Position numbers and translations under genes: made by a program. Shown here piece by piece: positions 7,757 to 15,388 of a stretch of 35,897 nt of DNA. Numbering within the stretch: the first letter of the stretch is position 1; every line of letters begins with the position of its first letter. The stretch is from Chlamydiales bacterium. Its GTDB lineage: Bacteria > Chlamydiota > Chlamydiia > Chlamydiales > JARBTN01. Where the stretch lies: contig JARBTN010000008.1 in assembly GCA_029240195.1 (NCBI GenBank), positions 1 through 35,897 of the forward strand. The letters run 5' to 3'. Under the pieces are notes generated by a model. It was not told where the DNA came from, did no database searches, and saw only the letters and a list, made by a program, of their open reading frames with translations.

Positions 7757-8589
7757 GAAGACGGTTTCAAAGGGCAAATCCCTTTGGAACCATGTGTCAA
7801 CCGCTCTGTCGCCTCTTCATCAGATAGCCATCTTTTTTCTCTCTCTAAGACGGTGAACTGGAGTTCCGCCCGCCGCTGATGAAGAGGCTCTGTCATTTTT
7901 TCTCGAGCCTCGGTGTACTGAAAGCCAGTAAAGGCAATCTTTCTCTTTGTGCAGCAATCTTGCACAGACTCAATATTTTTTAGTTTGTCATCGACAAAGA
8001 TCAGCCGCTTTGGATGGAGCTTTGCTTTTTCTAAAAAAACTTCCAATACCCTGCCCTTATCGACGCTATCGCTAAAGATGATCCCCTCTTTAAATAGGGG
8101 CTTGCCATGTTTGGTAGGGATTTCGGGAAAGGAGTAGCATTCTATGATGGGGTTGAGCCTTTGAAAGTCGATGCCCAATCTCTTTAAAGCGGAGTTTTGC
8201 CAGTCTTCATAGCGCTCAATCAACCCAATTTGCCCGGTCATCGAATTGGTCAGGGCAAAGGCTCGCATGCCTCGCTGCTCAAGGAGAGCCATGACCTCTA
8301 AAATTTTCTCGCTGACGAGCTCAATTTTTCGGGTCTGGCAGAGGATGGACCATAGCTTTAGCCGCTCTTTGAAAGAGAGGCGCTTGGCCAGCTTTTTTCT
8401 CAGGCGCGATAGGAAGCTTTGATGCGCCGGGTGGTAAATTTGATCTTTAGGGGTGATCAGCACCTCATTGATGTCGAAAAGAACGAGCGTATCTAATTCA
8501 GCTTGTTCAATTTCCTTTAAAATGGGGTCGAGTGTCTTTGTCTTGATAATCTGGGGCAGAGCTGAGGGGAGAAAAGGGTTTGATTCCAT
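7753..8589 (-). CDS. HAD-like protein (DUF2608 type), variant motif I
   Basis: The protein has HAD hydrolase motifs: motif I LVLFDINEVL (Asp39, Asn41), motif II ALTNS near residue 115, a motif III Lys in DSVDKG, and motif IV LIFVDDKLKNIES. A helical cap region lies between motifs I and II. This arrangement matches the DUF2608 group that I associate with Chlamydiae, Legionella and other intracellular bacteria. The second Asp of the DxD pair, the usual general acid/base of phosphatases, is Asn here, so phosphatase activity is doubtful. The nucleophile Asp and the metal-binding motif IV aspartates remain. There is no clear signal peptide. The substrate is unknown. The gene is monocistronic and overlaps the obg stop by 4 nt. 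Confidence 0.8.
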   Translation of the reverse strand: MESNPFLPSALPQIIKTKTLDPILKEIEQAELDTLVLFDINEVLITPKDQIYHPAHQSFLSRLRKKLAKRLSFKERLKLWSILCQTRKIELVSEKILEVMALLEQRGMRAFALTNSMTGQIGLIERYEDWQNSALKRLGIDFQRLNPIIECYSFPEIPTKHGKPLFKEGIIFSDSVDKGRVLEVFLEKAKLHPKRLIFVDDKLKNIESVQDCCTKRKIAFTGFQYTEAREKMTEPLHQRRAELQFTVLEREKRWLSDEEATERLTHGSKGICPLKPSS

Positions 8590-8794
8590 AAAAAATTAGA
8601 GCCTATTTTTTCAGCATAAAAGGTCTATAAAATTAAAAACGAATAGATAGATTATAGTAGATGATATAAAAAGAAAAGAACAGCTTTTAGCCCTCCCCTC
8701 AGGCGCAAGTTGCAAGCCCCTTTTTTTCAGTGATTCTTAATGACAAACGTTTTAAAATAAAGAGAGCTTATTTTTTTAAACAAGGAATCGACCT

Positions 8795-9352
8795 ATGTCT
8801 CACACCCAAACTGCCCCTTTAAATCTCTCTCTCAGCTTGCTGCGCGATGGTGCAGTGGCTCTTGTAGCTTCTTGCCTGATTGCCCTCGCTTCACAGATCT
8901 ACGTCACCTTTCCCTTTACAGCAGTGCCCTTTACATTGCAGCCTCAAGCGGTCCTCTTGCTTTCCGCCCTCTTAGGGCCAAAGCGCGCTCTTCTGGCCGT
9001 CGCCTGCTATCTGACGGAAGGGGCTATGGGCGCTCCTGTCTTTGCCGGAGGAAAAAGCGGCGCGATTTGGTTTTTCTCCCATACAGGTGGCTATTTGCTG
9101 AGCTACTTGCCTGTGAGCCTGCTGACAGGCTATCTCTTCTCTTCTCCGTCATCTTCTTTCTTGAAGACTTACGGCAAATTTTTGCTCTCTAACAGCCTCA
9201 TCTTGGCTTTGGGAACGCTCTTTTTGTCGCTCTTTGTCGGGCCAAAGCTTGCTTGGCAGATGGGATTTTGGCCTTTTCTAGCCACCGATGCTTTGAAAGC
9301 CCTCTTTTTAACAGCGCTCTACATGCGAATGCCTAAAAAGCTTGTGGCTTAA
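8795..9352 (+). CDS. bioY: Biotin transporter BioY
   Basis: BioY is the substrate-binding membrane S-component for biotin uptake. The 185-residue protein has about six hydrophobic segments and both family signatures: VPFTLQP at 44-50 and the APVFAGG loop at 80-86. BioY can work alone or with an ECF module; no EcfA or EcfT gene is in this window. AAGGA lies about 9 nt before the ATG. The next gene starts within its stop codon (TAATG), so the two are translationally coupled. A biotin importer fits an intracellular bacterium that scavenges the vitamin from its host. Confidence 0.94.
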   Translation: MSHTQTAPLNLSLSLLRDGAVALVASCLIALASQIYVTFPFTAVPFTLQPQAVLLLSALLGPKRALLAVACYLTEGAMGAPVFAGGKSGAIWFFSHTGGYLLSYLPVSLLTGYLFSSPSSSFLKTYGKFLLSNSLILALGTLFLSLFVGPKLAWQMGFWPFLATDALKALFLTALYMRMPKKLVA

Positions 9353-10071
9353 TGCCCAAGCAAATTTGTGTCTACGCCGATGAAGGGGCCCACCCTTTTT
9401 CGGTCAAAGAGGCCTGCCGCTCTTTAAAGCAAGAATTGCCCCATCAAACGATTGCTCTCGTCAACCGGCAGGACATCGCTTCTGGGGTATTAGAGCGCTC
9501 TTGCCTCTTGGTAATGCCAGGCGGGCGAGATATCCCTTATCACAATGCCTTAAAAGGGGCAGGCAATGCCCGCATCCGCTCCTTTGTCGAGCTGGGCGGC
9601 GCTTATCTCGGCATCTGCGCCGGCGCCTATTATGGCTCGAGCGAGGTGCTCTTTGAAGAGGGGCTTCCCCTGGAGGTCAAGGCCAAGCGGGAGCTGGCCT
9701 TTTTTCCCGGGCCCGCCGTCGGCACCCTCTTTCAGAGAGGGCGCTTTGCCTATGATAGCGAACAAGGCGCTTGCCCAGCTCCCGTCCTCTTTCAAAATCG
9801 CGTCCTCCACGTCTACTACAACGGCGGCTGCTACTTCCCAAATAGTCAAGAACATGCTCCCTCTATCGATACCTTAGCCCGCTACGCATGTTTAGACTCG
9901 CCGGCAGCCATTGTCGCCTGCCAGGTCGGATTAGGCCGAGCTATCTTGAGCGGTGTTCATATTGAATTTGCCGCAAGCCAATTGAAGCGCCTTGCCTTTG
10001 CCTGCACCCTTGCCGACTACGAGTCAGATCGGCGGCGCCTCTGGCGCCAAGTCTTAAGAGCCCTCTTTTAA
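9352..10071 (+). CDS. BPL_N-type glutamine-amidotransferase-like protein
   Basis: The 239 residues resemble the N-terminal domain of eukaryotic-type biotin-protein ligases (BPL_N), a class I glutamine-amidotransferase fold. The nucleophile elbow YLGICAGAYYG places the likely catalytic Cys at 89, and SGVHIEF near the C-terminus gives His203 and Glu205, completing a Cys-His-Glu triad. The biotinyl-ligase catalytic domain is absent, so it is a standalone version of this domain. It overlaps bioY by one nucleotide (TAATG), which ties it to biotin use. The reaction it catalyses is not known to me. Confidence 0.85.
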   Translation: MPKQICVYADEGAHPFSVKEACRSLKQELPHQTIALVNRQDIASGVLERSCLLVMPGGRDIPYHNALKGAGNARIRSFVELGGAYLGICAGAYYGSSEVLFEEGLPLEVKAKRELAFFPGPAVGTLFQRGRFAYDSEQGACPAPVLFQNRVLHVYYNGGCYFPNSQEHAPSIDTLARYACLDSPAAIVACQVGLGRAILSGVHIEFAASQLKRLAFACTLADYESDRRRLWRQVLRALF

Positions 10072-10101
10072 GCAGAGTAAAATCTCTTGATCTTAACAGC
10101 T

Positions 10102-10142
10102 TTAAGAAAATTCCTAACGCTTTAGTGTATGGAACTTTCTTA
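10102..10142 (+). terminator. Hairpin downstream of the bioY operon
   Basis: TAAGAAA-TTCC pairs with GGAA-TTTCTTA, with a few mismatches, around a loop containing ACGCTTTAGTGTATGGA. That 17-base string also forms the loop and arm of the terminator at 13241-13276. It starts 31 nt after the upstream stop. There is no T-run, so termination is uncertain. Confidence 0.5.
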
Positions 10143-10161
10143 AGGCTATAAACTAGAAAGA

Positions 10162-10223
10162 TTCCAAAGGGCCATGCCCTTTGGTGGGGGGAGGGTAGGG
10201 GGGCAACGCCTCCCTCCCAAAAG
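10162..10223 (+). repeat. Double-hairpin intergenic repeat, copy 1
   Basis: A perfect 9-bp hairpin CCAAAGGGC-CAT-GCCCTTTGG (10164-10184) is followed by TGGGGGG and an imperfect G-rich/C-rich hairpin ending CCTCCCAAAA. The element ends 2 nt from the rsmD stop. It belongs to a four-copy family in this window (29383, 29604 and 34784). Confidence 0.85.
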
Positions 10224-10225
10224 CC

Positions 10226-10801
10226 TCAAGTACTTTCAAAGCGGTAGAGGTCGAGCTGAGATCCGCCAAAGGTGCGGGAGCTCTCTTTTTTTAGTGCCTT
10301 TAAGACAGGCTCTGGGCGTTTATATTGCGCCGTCTCTTCGACAAAGACCAGGCCGTTTTCTAAGAGGAGCCCGCTTTGATCGACAAATTCTAAGATTTCG
10401 GTGCTCTGGACTTTGCGGTCTTCTAAGGTGTAGTAAGGGGGATCGATATAGATGATATTGAATTTGGCTTCCTCTTTTTTGAGGCGCTCTAACATCTTGA
10501 GGGCTGTTCCAAAATAGAGCCTGGTGCAATCTCTCACCTGGAGCTTTTCAATATTGGCTTGGATCGAGTGTCTGGCTTTGGGGTCATTTTCAATGAATGT
10601 GGTAAGCCTAGCACCTTGGCTGAGCGCTTCTAAGCCCACGGCGCCGCTGCCAGCGCAGATATCTAAGAAATGCGCCTCTTCCAATGCAAAGCGGCAGATA
10701 TTGAATACAGCTTGCCTCAGCTGGGTGGTGGTGGGGCGGGTCCCTTCCCCTTTGGGGGAGGCTAGCTGCCGATTTTTAAATTTGCCGGCTGTGATGTGCA
10801 T
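10226..10801 (-). CDS. rsmD: 16S rRNA (guanine(966)-N(2))-methyltransferase
   Basis: RsmD methylates N2 of G966 in 16S rRNA with S-adenosylmethionine during 30S maturation. The SAM-binding motif FLDICAGSGAVGLEAL is at 45-60, the N6/N2-methyltransferase motif DPPY at 120-123, and the N-terminus MHITAGKFKNRQL matches the family's RIIxGxxrgrxL opening. At 191 residues it has the usual length. Its start is 48 nt after the stop of the upstream TPR gene on the same strand, so they may be cotranscribed. A double-hairpin repeat lies right after its stop. Confidence 0.94.
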   Translation of the reverse strand: MHITAGKFKNRQLASPKGEGTRPTTTQLRQAVFNICRFALEEAHFLDICAGSGAVGLEALSQGARLTTFIENDPKARHSIQANIEKLQVRDCTRLYFGTALKMLERLKKEEAKFNIIYIDPPYYTLEDRKVQSTEILEFVDQSGLLLENGLVFVEETAQYKRPEPVLKALKKESSRTFGGSQLDLYRFEST

Positions 10802-10849
10802 GCCATTCTCCTTTTTTGAGGGGGCTAGCTTACCTGAAAACGCCTTTTT

Positions 10850-11911
10850 TTAGAAGGCGACAGGTTCTGGCGCCGGGGTGTAGCCGCCGTAGAATTTGAT
10901 GAGCAGTTCCGCTTGCTTGTAATTAGAGCGCTTGAGCTTTTCATAGATGCGCAAGCCTTTTGCGTTGAGCCCTTGTTGAAAGTAGAGGGTGCCCAATTTG
11001 AAGAGGGTCTCTTTGTCATCGGGGCGCAAGGTCAGAATGGTCTCATACTCCCGGATCTCCTCTTCCGGCATCTGCAGGTCGTGGTAGCTATAGGCCAGCT
11101 GAGAGTGAATCCAAGGGTCATCGGGAGCGTAGTCGTTGAGGATTTTAAATTCTTCGATAGCCCGCTCGGCTGTGAAGCGGAATTTTTGGCTGAGCTCATT
11201 TAAGATGGCGTCGTCGGGGATCCAGCGATCTTCATCCTGCCCTTCGCTTTTTCTCGGGTCGACATAGATGCTAGACAGGGTGACGTAGGCGTTGGCCAGG
11301 GCTGCGTGGAGCTCGAGGCTGGTCGGTTCAGATTTGACCAGCTTGATATGCTCTTCTACAGAACGGGTCAAAAATAGCTCTTTCATGCGGTGCAAATCGA
11401 GCCAATGCCAAAAGCAGCTGAAGCGCTCCAAAGAGGGTTTGATGGCCTCTATGGGGGCAAATGGGGTGTAGTAGTCGTACTCCTTGCCATGCAAGCTAGA
11501 GGCTATGCGGTAGGCCGCATTGGCCAGAGCAAAATGGTGTTCGAGCACCCCCTCTTGGTAGTTGAGGATTTTCTTGCATTGCTCGATGGTATTTTCAGAG
11601 AGGAGCAGGAGCTGCTCGGGTTTTTTGGCCAGCAGGTAGAGCCGGAGGATGAAATAGGAGAAGATAGTCAAAAAGGCAACCCCTAAGCTGACCGCTAAGA
11701 TCGAGGAGTGAGCCAAATCGGAGAAGCAGACGAGGAAAAAAGTGAATTCTCCCAGGGCGATGAATAAGAAGAGGAGGTTAAAGAGCACATAATATTGCAA
11801 AAGGGAACGCAGCTGCTGGTGAAGGGGCGGCAGCAAGAGTCCGATTTGCTCATTGAAGGTCTGTTTGTCGATAGTGGTGAAATTTTGGGATGGCGCAGAA
11901 AATGAGGTCAT
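10850..11911 (-). CDS. Membrane-anchored TPR protein
   Basis: I do not recognise this as a named family. Two strongly hydrophobic segments at about 41-63 and 70-94, separated by a short polar turn, form a membrane hairpin after a 37-residue soluble N-terminus. The rest is helical and soluble, with TPR-like repeats in roughly 250-335 (for example ELAYSYH-like and PDDKETLFKLGTLYFQQGLN segments). Such a bilobed hydrophobic domain is the hallmark used to predict chlamydial inclusion-membrane proteins, although inner-membrane TPR proteins look the same. There is no cleavable signal peptide. The start is the ATG at 11911 with a weak ribosome site. It lies upstream of rsmD with a 48-nt gap. Confidence 0.7.
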   Translation of the reverse strand: MTSFSAPSQNFTTIDKQTFNEQIGLLLPPLHQQLRSLLQYYVLFNLLFLFIALGEFTFFLVCFSDLAHSSILAVSLGVAFLTIFSYFILRLYLLAKKPEQLLLLSENTIEQCKKILNYQEGVLEHHFALANAAYRIASSLHGKEYDYYTPFAPIEAIKPSLERFSCFWHWLDLHRMKELFLTRSVEEHIKLVKSEPTSLELHAALANAYVTLSSIYVDPRKSEGQDEDRWIPDDAILNELSQKFRFTAERAIEEFKILNDYAPDDPWIHSQLAYSYHDLQMPEEEIREYETILTLRPDDKETLFKLGTLYFQQGLNAKGLRIYEKLKRSNYKQAELLIKFYGGYTPAPEPVAF

Positions 11912-12111
11912 GAATGCTTTCAGCTAAAAAAGTTTGAATCGAGAGAAACTCCATAGTAGCAAATTCTTTTATTTCTCGGCAAAAGGGCATTCGCATGTGA
12001 GGTCGATCTCAAGGGGCCGATGGCGCTTCAAGAAGTGAAATTGAGCGGCGCTACATTTAGGAGGGCCTTGCAAAAGCTCGTATCTTTCCAAGGCTTCCTC
12101 CTACTTACTGA

Positions 12112-12885
12112 TTAACTGTTTACCTTTTTATCTTTGCCTTGGGGATTGGTGGATCTTAAATAGGGAATCGTTTGCTGAGCCACTTTCTGGATGCGGCGGC
12201 TGAGTTTTTCTTCGATCGTCGGCTCTATTAAAAGCCCTCTTTCAAAGAAGACGCTGAGCTGCCTTTTCTTTAAAAGAGCGGCAAAGACGCTGGGCTTATC
12301 TAATTCAGGATTTTTTCGGCAAATTGTTTTCCGCAGATAATCCATGAAGAAATGGAAATGGCATTCTTCTAAAGAGTCAGGCCCTTGAAAGCTTTTTAAG
12401 TGGTGAAAGACTTGGTAGAGATTGAAGCCTTGCGCTTCAGCTTCTTGAATGAGCTCTAAAATGAGTCCTTTTCGGGCTTTGAAATCCACTTTTCTGATCT
12501 CTTCTAGAGAGAGCTGCTGCTGAGACCTAAAGTCAGTGCCGAGCTTCCCTTCTTGGAACCTGGCCATAAAATCGCCCCTGGCACATGTTTGCAGATAGAG
12601 CGCAAAACAGGGGAATTCTTCATCCTTCCATTGGTATTGCACTTGTAGCTTTTCAAAGATAGCGATTGGATTGCGACAGGGCGGTTTTACTCTTTTAATT
12701 TCCCGCTGGATGAACAGATAGATGTTGCGGTTGGCAGGGGAGAACTTCTCTTTTAACAAGACGTTAGTCGAGCGTTCACTGAAGATGCTATTAGGCTTTG
12801 GCAATTCCCCATCAGCCTTTTCTTTGGAAGTGAGATGAATCTCGGGCAGTGGATGATACAAATTCAAAGATGGTTCTATATTCAC
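12112..12885 (-). CDS. Hypothetical protein, 257 residues
   Basis: No family is recognised. The protein is soluble and mixed in charge, with no signal peptide or membrane segment; the C-terminal half (LSVFFERGLLIEPTIEEKLSRRI region) is predicted helical. The start must be GTG at 12885: the nearby ATG (12889) is followed at once by a stop in its own frame, and AGGAC lies 7 nt before the GTG. The gene stands alone, with 200 bases of featureless spacer downstream and a very AT-rich stretch plus a MITE-like element upstream. Together with the lack of recognisable homology this suggests accessory or lineage-specific DNA. An effector role cannot be judged from sequence. Confidence 0.6.
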   Translation of the reverse strand: MNIEPSLNLYHPLPEIHLTSKEKADGELPKPNSIFSERSTNVLLKEKFSPANRNIYLFIQREIKRVKPPCRNPIAIFEKLQVQYQWKDEEFPCFALYLQTCARGDFMARFQEGKLGTDFRSQQQLSLEEIRKVDFKARKGLILELIQEAEAQGFNLYQVFHHLKSFQGPDSLEECHFHFFMDYLRKTICRKNPELDKPSVFAALLKKRQLSVFFERGLLIEPTIEEKLSRRIQKVAQQTIPYLRSTNPQGKDKKVNS

Positions 12886-13095
12886 ATGAGTCCTTTTTTT
12901 AGGATTATGGATATAATAATTCCGTTCTTTAGTTGATTTTATTAATCAATTTTATTTATTTGTAAAATTAAACAAAACAAAATAAATGTTAATATTATGT
13001 TAATTTGCTCTATTTGATATCTGTATCGTTAAAAAAGCAATGCTCAAATCTATGACTAAAATAGTTTAAGTGATTGGACATGGATTAGTTACAGA
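12886..13095. other. AT-rich spacer upstream of the orphan gene
   Basis: About 200 bases, much richer in A+T than the rest of the window (for example 12920-13020), lie between the orphan gene and the palindromic element. It presumably holds the promoter of the orphan gene, but the many near-matches to TATAAT make any single choice unsafe. A short stem TTGATT/AATCAA lies at about 12932-12948. There is no coding potential. Confidence 0.5.
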
Positions 13096-13217
13096 CTAGT
13101 GCCCGACCACATTTGTTTTTACGTGTCAAACGAGCGTGAAAGCTCTTTAGAATCGATCGATTCTAGAGGCTTTGACGCCGTTTAATATGCGCAACAACAT
13201 CTGTGGTCGGGCACTAG
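13096..13217 (+). mobile_element. 122-bp palindromic MITE-like element
   Basis: The element begins CTAGTGCCCGACCACA and ends TGTGGTCGGGCACTAG: 22-bp terminal inverted repeats with two mismatches. The whole interior also pairs imperfectly with itself around an 18-bp perfect palindrome (13148-13165, centred on ATCGAT), flanked by GCGTGAAAGC and its near complement GCTTTGACGC. It codes for nothing. A 36-base copy of its left arm lies at 999-1034. Short, non-coding, terminally repeated and present more than once is the definition of a MITE or REP-like element. No obvious target duplication lies outside the CTAG ends. The parent transposase is not in this window. Confidence 0.8.
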
Positions 13218-13238
13218 GAGGGGCGATTTAAAAAGGGC

Positions 13239-13278
13239 AAAAAAAAATCCATACGCTTTAGTGTATGGATTTTTTTGC
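13239..13278. terminator. Symmetric bidirectional terminator
   Basis: AAAAAAATCCATAC (13241-13254) pairs perfectly with GTATGGATTTTTTT (13263-13276) around the loop GCTTTAGT. The A/T flanks make it work in either direction. It lies between the palindromic element and the ankyrin/SET-like gene, whose 3' end faces it. Its loop and right arm share 17 bases with the hairpin at 10102-10142. Confidence 0.8.
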
Positions 13279-13350
13279 TTTTAAAGATCTAGAGGCCAAT
13301 GGGCAATAATGGATCGGGGCTGACAGCCTCTTAAAAGACACATGCTAGCT

Positions 13351-14565
13351 TTAGGAAAGGATGAGGGGGGAGTCTTTTGCAATGAAGGAGGTGGCTTTAA
13401 CGGCAAGGCAGGGTACTTGATTGAAGTCAGTGGCCAAGACTAAGGTGACATTGGGAGAGAGGTTTTTAGAGCTTTTTAGGATGAATTTGGTCTCATTTCC
13501 GTACAGGGAGTTATCGATGGAGAAAGGGGGCAAGAGGGGAGCGCCTTTTTCAGAGACGACGCCGGTGTAAGGGGCGATGAGGCAGTCGCTTTCCAGATCA
13601 TGCATAGCATGGGCTTGAGGATACGAGTTTTTTTCGAATTTTAAGTAGAGGGGAAGGGACTTTTTAAAAAACGATTGAGGGAGATCAGGCTCGCGCTGCC
13701 ATTTAGTCAGAGCGGTCAGCTGGGGATAGATGAGGTGGCACGTGTAGTGAAAGGCCATGACTTGCTCTAAGAAGAGCTTTTGTTCGAGCTCAGCAATTGT
13801 AAGAGCCGACTGCACTCCCTGTTCGAGGATGGAGATTTTCCGCTCTTCATCGAAAGAAAAGGAGGCTTGAAACCTTTGATCTTGCATGTAGTAGAGGTAG
13901 TCTTGCGGAGAAAACCCTTGGTGGTTTAGGGCATAAAGGTCGGCAGAAGCGGCCAACAGCCTTTTAAACGCTTCATATTTTTTAAGTAAGATGGCCAAGT
14001 GCAGAGGTGTCATGCCCCGCTCTTGGGCAATATTTGGGTTTAAGCCGAGAGAGAGGAGCGCTTGGACAAATTTGGAGGAGGCGTGTTCGATGGCTTGAAA
14101 AAGAAAATGGGGGGAGAGCTCTTCAAAGGCTTGCTTCAAAGATCGGCTCTCTTCTAAAGAGAGGTGGATTTGCGACAGCGCCTCTTCTTTGAAGGTCTTA
14201 AATAAGGTGTAGGCGTCGATCACTTTTTGGCTATAGGCAGCTAGGCGATAGATCTCTTTTTGTTCTAAGCGAGTGGGGAGAGGAAGAAGAGAGGGGGCAG
14301 CTTGATGCTCAGGGTGCTCATGTTGATAGATGGAAGACACTTTGGCTTGCGCGCTATCTTGGCCCTCTTTTTTGAGCACATGGCCACAGCTCTTTTTCGA
14401 GGTGCTCACATCTGCTGTAAAGAGGAGCTTTTTGATGTCGATGCGGCTTTTTTTCCCCTTGGGCTTGGGGAGAGGGCGCCCTTGCTTTTCCCTTTGCCGA
14501 GGAGGCTGCTCATCAAACTGGACAGGTTGAATTCTAGAGACTTTCGGGGAGGGAGGGATCATCAT
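13351..14565 (-). CDS. Ankyrin-repeat protein with C-terminal SET-like domain
   Basis: The 404-residue protein has a basic, Pro/Lys-rich N-terminus (1-65), a helical segment, ankyrin repeats at about 150-227 (clearest at 184-217, GMTPLHLAILLKKYEAFKRLL), another helical stretch, and a C-terminal region (325-404) that reads like a SET methyltransferase: YTG at 333-335, GNETKF at 356-361, KSSKNLSPN at 364-372, then LAVKATSFIAKDSPLIL, which resembles the A-x-x-x-I-x-x-GEEL end. The canonical NHS of RFxNHSCxPN is changed to LKSS, and the protein stops where the final Tyr would be, so activity is doubtful. Ankyrin plus SET occurs in the Legionella effector LegAS4/RomA, and Chlamydia secretes the SET protein NUE, so an effector role is a reasonable inference. 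It starts at an ATGATG inside the end of trmO (32-nt overlap). Confidence 0.7.
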   Translation of the reverse strand: MMIPPSPKVSRIQPVQFDEQPPRQREKQGRPLPKPKGKKSRIDIKKLLFTADVSTSKKSCGHVLKKEGQDSAQAKVSSIYQHEHPEHQAAPSLLPLPTRLEQKEIYRLAAYSQKVIDAYTLFKTFKEEALSQIHLSLEESRSLKQAFEELSPHFLFQAIEHASSKFVQALLSLGLNPNIAQERGMTPLHLAILLKKYEAFKRLLAASADLYALNHQGFSPQDYLYYMQDQRFQASFSFDEERKISILEQGVQSALTIAELEQKLFLEQVMAFHYTCHLIYPQLTALTKWQREPDLPQSFFKKSLPLYLKFEKNSYPQAHAMHDLESDCLIAPYTGVVSEKGAPLLPPFSIDNSLYGNETKFILKSSKNLSPNVTLVLATDFNQVPCLAVKATSFIAKDSPLILS

Positions 14566-15388
14566 AGCCGCACATCAACTTTTGCCGTAAAGATTGGGAA
14601 CTGGTTTTTTGAAAGAGGGCATTAAAGGTGCGATGCCGCTGCTTTTCCTCGTCTGGTGAATCAGCAATAACGCTTGGCAGGAGCTCTTCTTCAGGGTAGC
14701 CGCTCTCTACCGCTAGCACCTTCACTTCCAGCATCTCCTCATTGATGCAAAAATAAACCCTCCAGCTTTTAAAAGAAAGCTCAAGACAGGAAATTTCACT
14801 TAAAAACCAGCGGATGCGGCGCGCCGGTCGAGGTAGGGGGTCTTTGAGTAAGTCGGCGACGGCGGCGGCAAAGAGGGGGTCGATCCACAGGGCTTCGACC
14901 TTGGCTTGAGGGCGCCAGAGCACGGTGAAAGGCTCCTCTTTAGGCAGGTCTTCTAGCCAACCTTGGCGGCTCAACGGGTGGGAGTCTGCATAGGTGATAT
15001 AGGGCTTGATATCTAGGATAGGGGTGCCGTCGATCAAGTCGTGGTCTTGAATCTCTAACAGCCGCCCTTTGACAGAGAGGAGTTTGACCGCGCTCAAGCC
15101 AATCGGATTGGGCCTATGCGGGCTTCTTGTGGCGAATACGCCGCGCTTGGAGGAGCCTCGCGGCGGCTGCACCTTTGGGCGCCAATGCTGGAGGCTGCGG
15201 TGAAAGCAGTAGATCACCCAGATGTGGCCGAAGCCGTATAAGTCGAGGAGGGCAGTCTCAAAATTTTGCTGAGGCAAAAGTTCGATGGTGCCCTTTTTCG
15301 AGGCCAGCGCCCCTTGCCGAGGAAGCAGGTAGCGCTCTTTTGTATCGCCTTTAAAAAAGCCGATGGGCTGGAAGGAAATGAAGCTCAT
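14534..15388 (-). CDS. trmO: tRNA (adenine(37)-N6)-methyltransferase, TsaA/TrmO family
   Basis: TrmO uses S-adenosylmethionine to methylate t6A37 in certain tRNAs. The family signature GVFATRSPHRPNPIGLSAVKL is at about 83-103 from the chosen start, and DLIDGTPILDIKPYI follows. The C-terminal part (about 160-284) is longer than in E. coli TrmO but begins with the expected extra domain. I chose the ATG at 15388 because it overlaps the stop of the upstream gene as TAATG and the family motif FxPIGFFK starts right there; the open frame runs 15 codons further upstream without support. The next gene begins 32 nt before this one ends. Confidence 0.9.
   Translation of the reverse strand: MSFISFQPIGFFKGDTKERYLLPRQGALASKKGTIELLPQQNFETALLDLYGFGHIWVIYCFHRSLQHWRPKVQPPRGSSKRGVFATRSPHRPNPIGLSAVKLLSVKGRLLEIQDHDLIDGTPILDIKPYITYADSHPLSRQGWLEDLPKEEPFTVLWRPQAKVEALWIDPLFAAAVADLLKDPLPRPARRIRWFLSEISCLELSFKSWRVYFCINEEMLEVKVLAVESGYPEEELLPSVIADSPDEEKQRHRTFNALFQKTSSQSLRQKLMCGYDDPSLPESL

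Noticed and set aside
13096..13217. The 122-bp palindrome as a structured RNA gene or attachment site
   Set aside because: There is no integrase, tRNA or promoter beside it, and a partial copy elsewhere fits a mobile repeat better.
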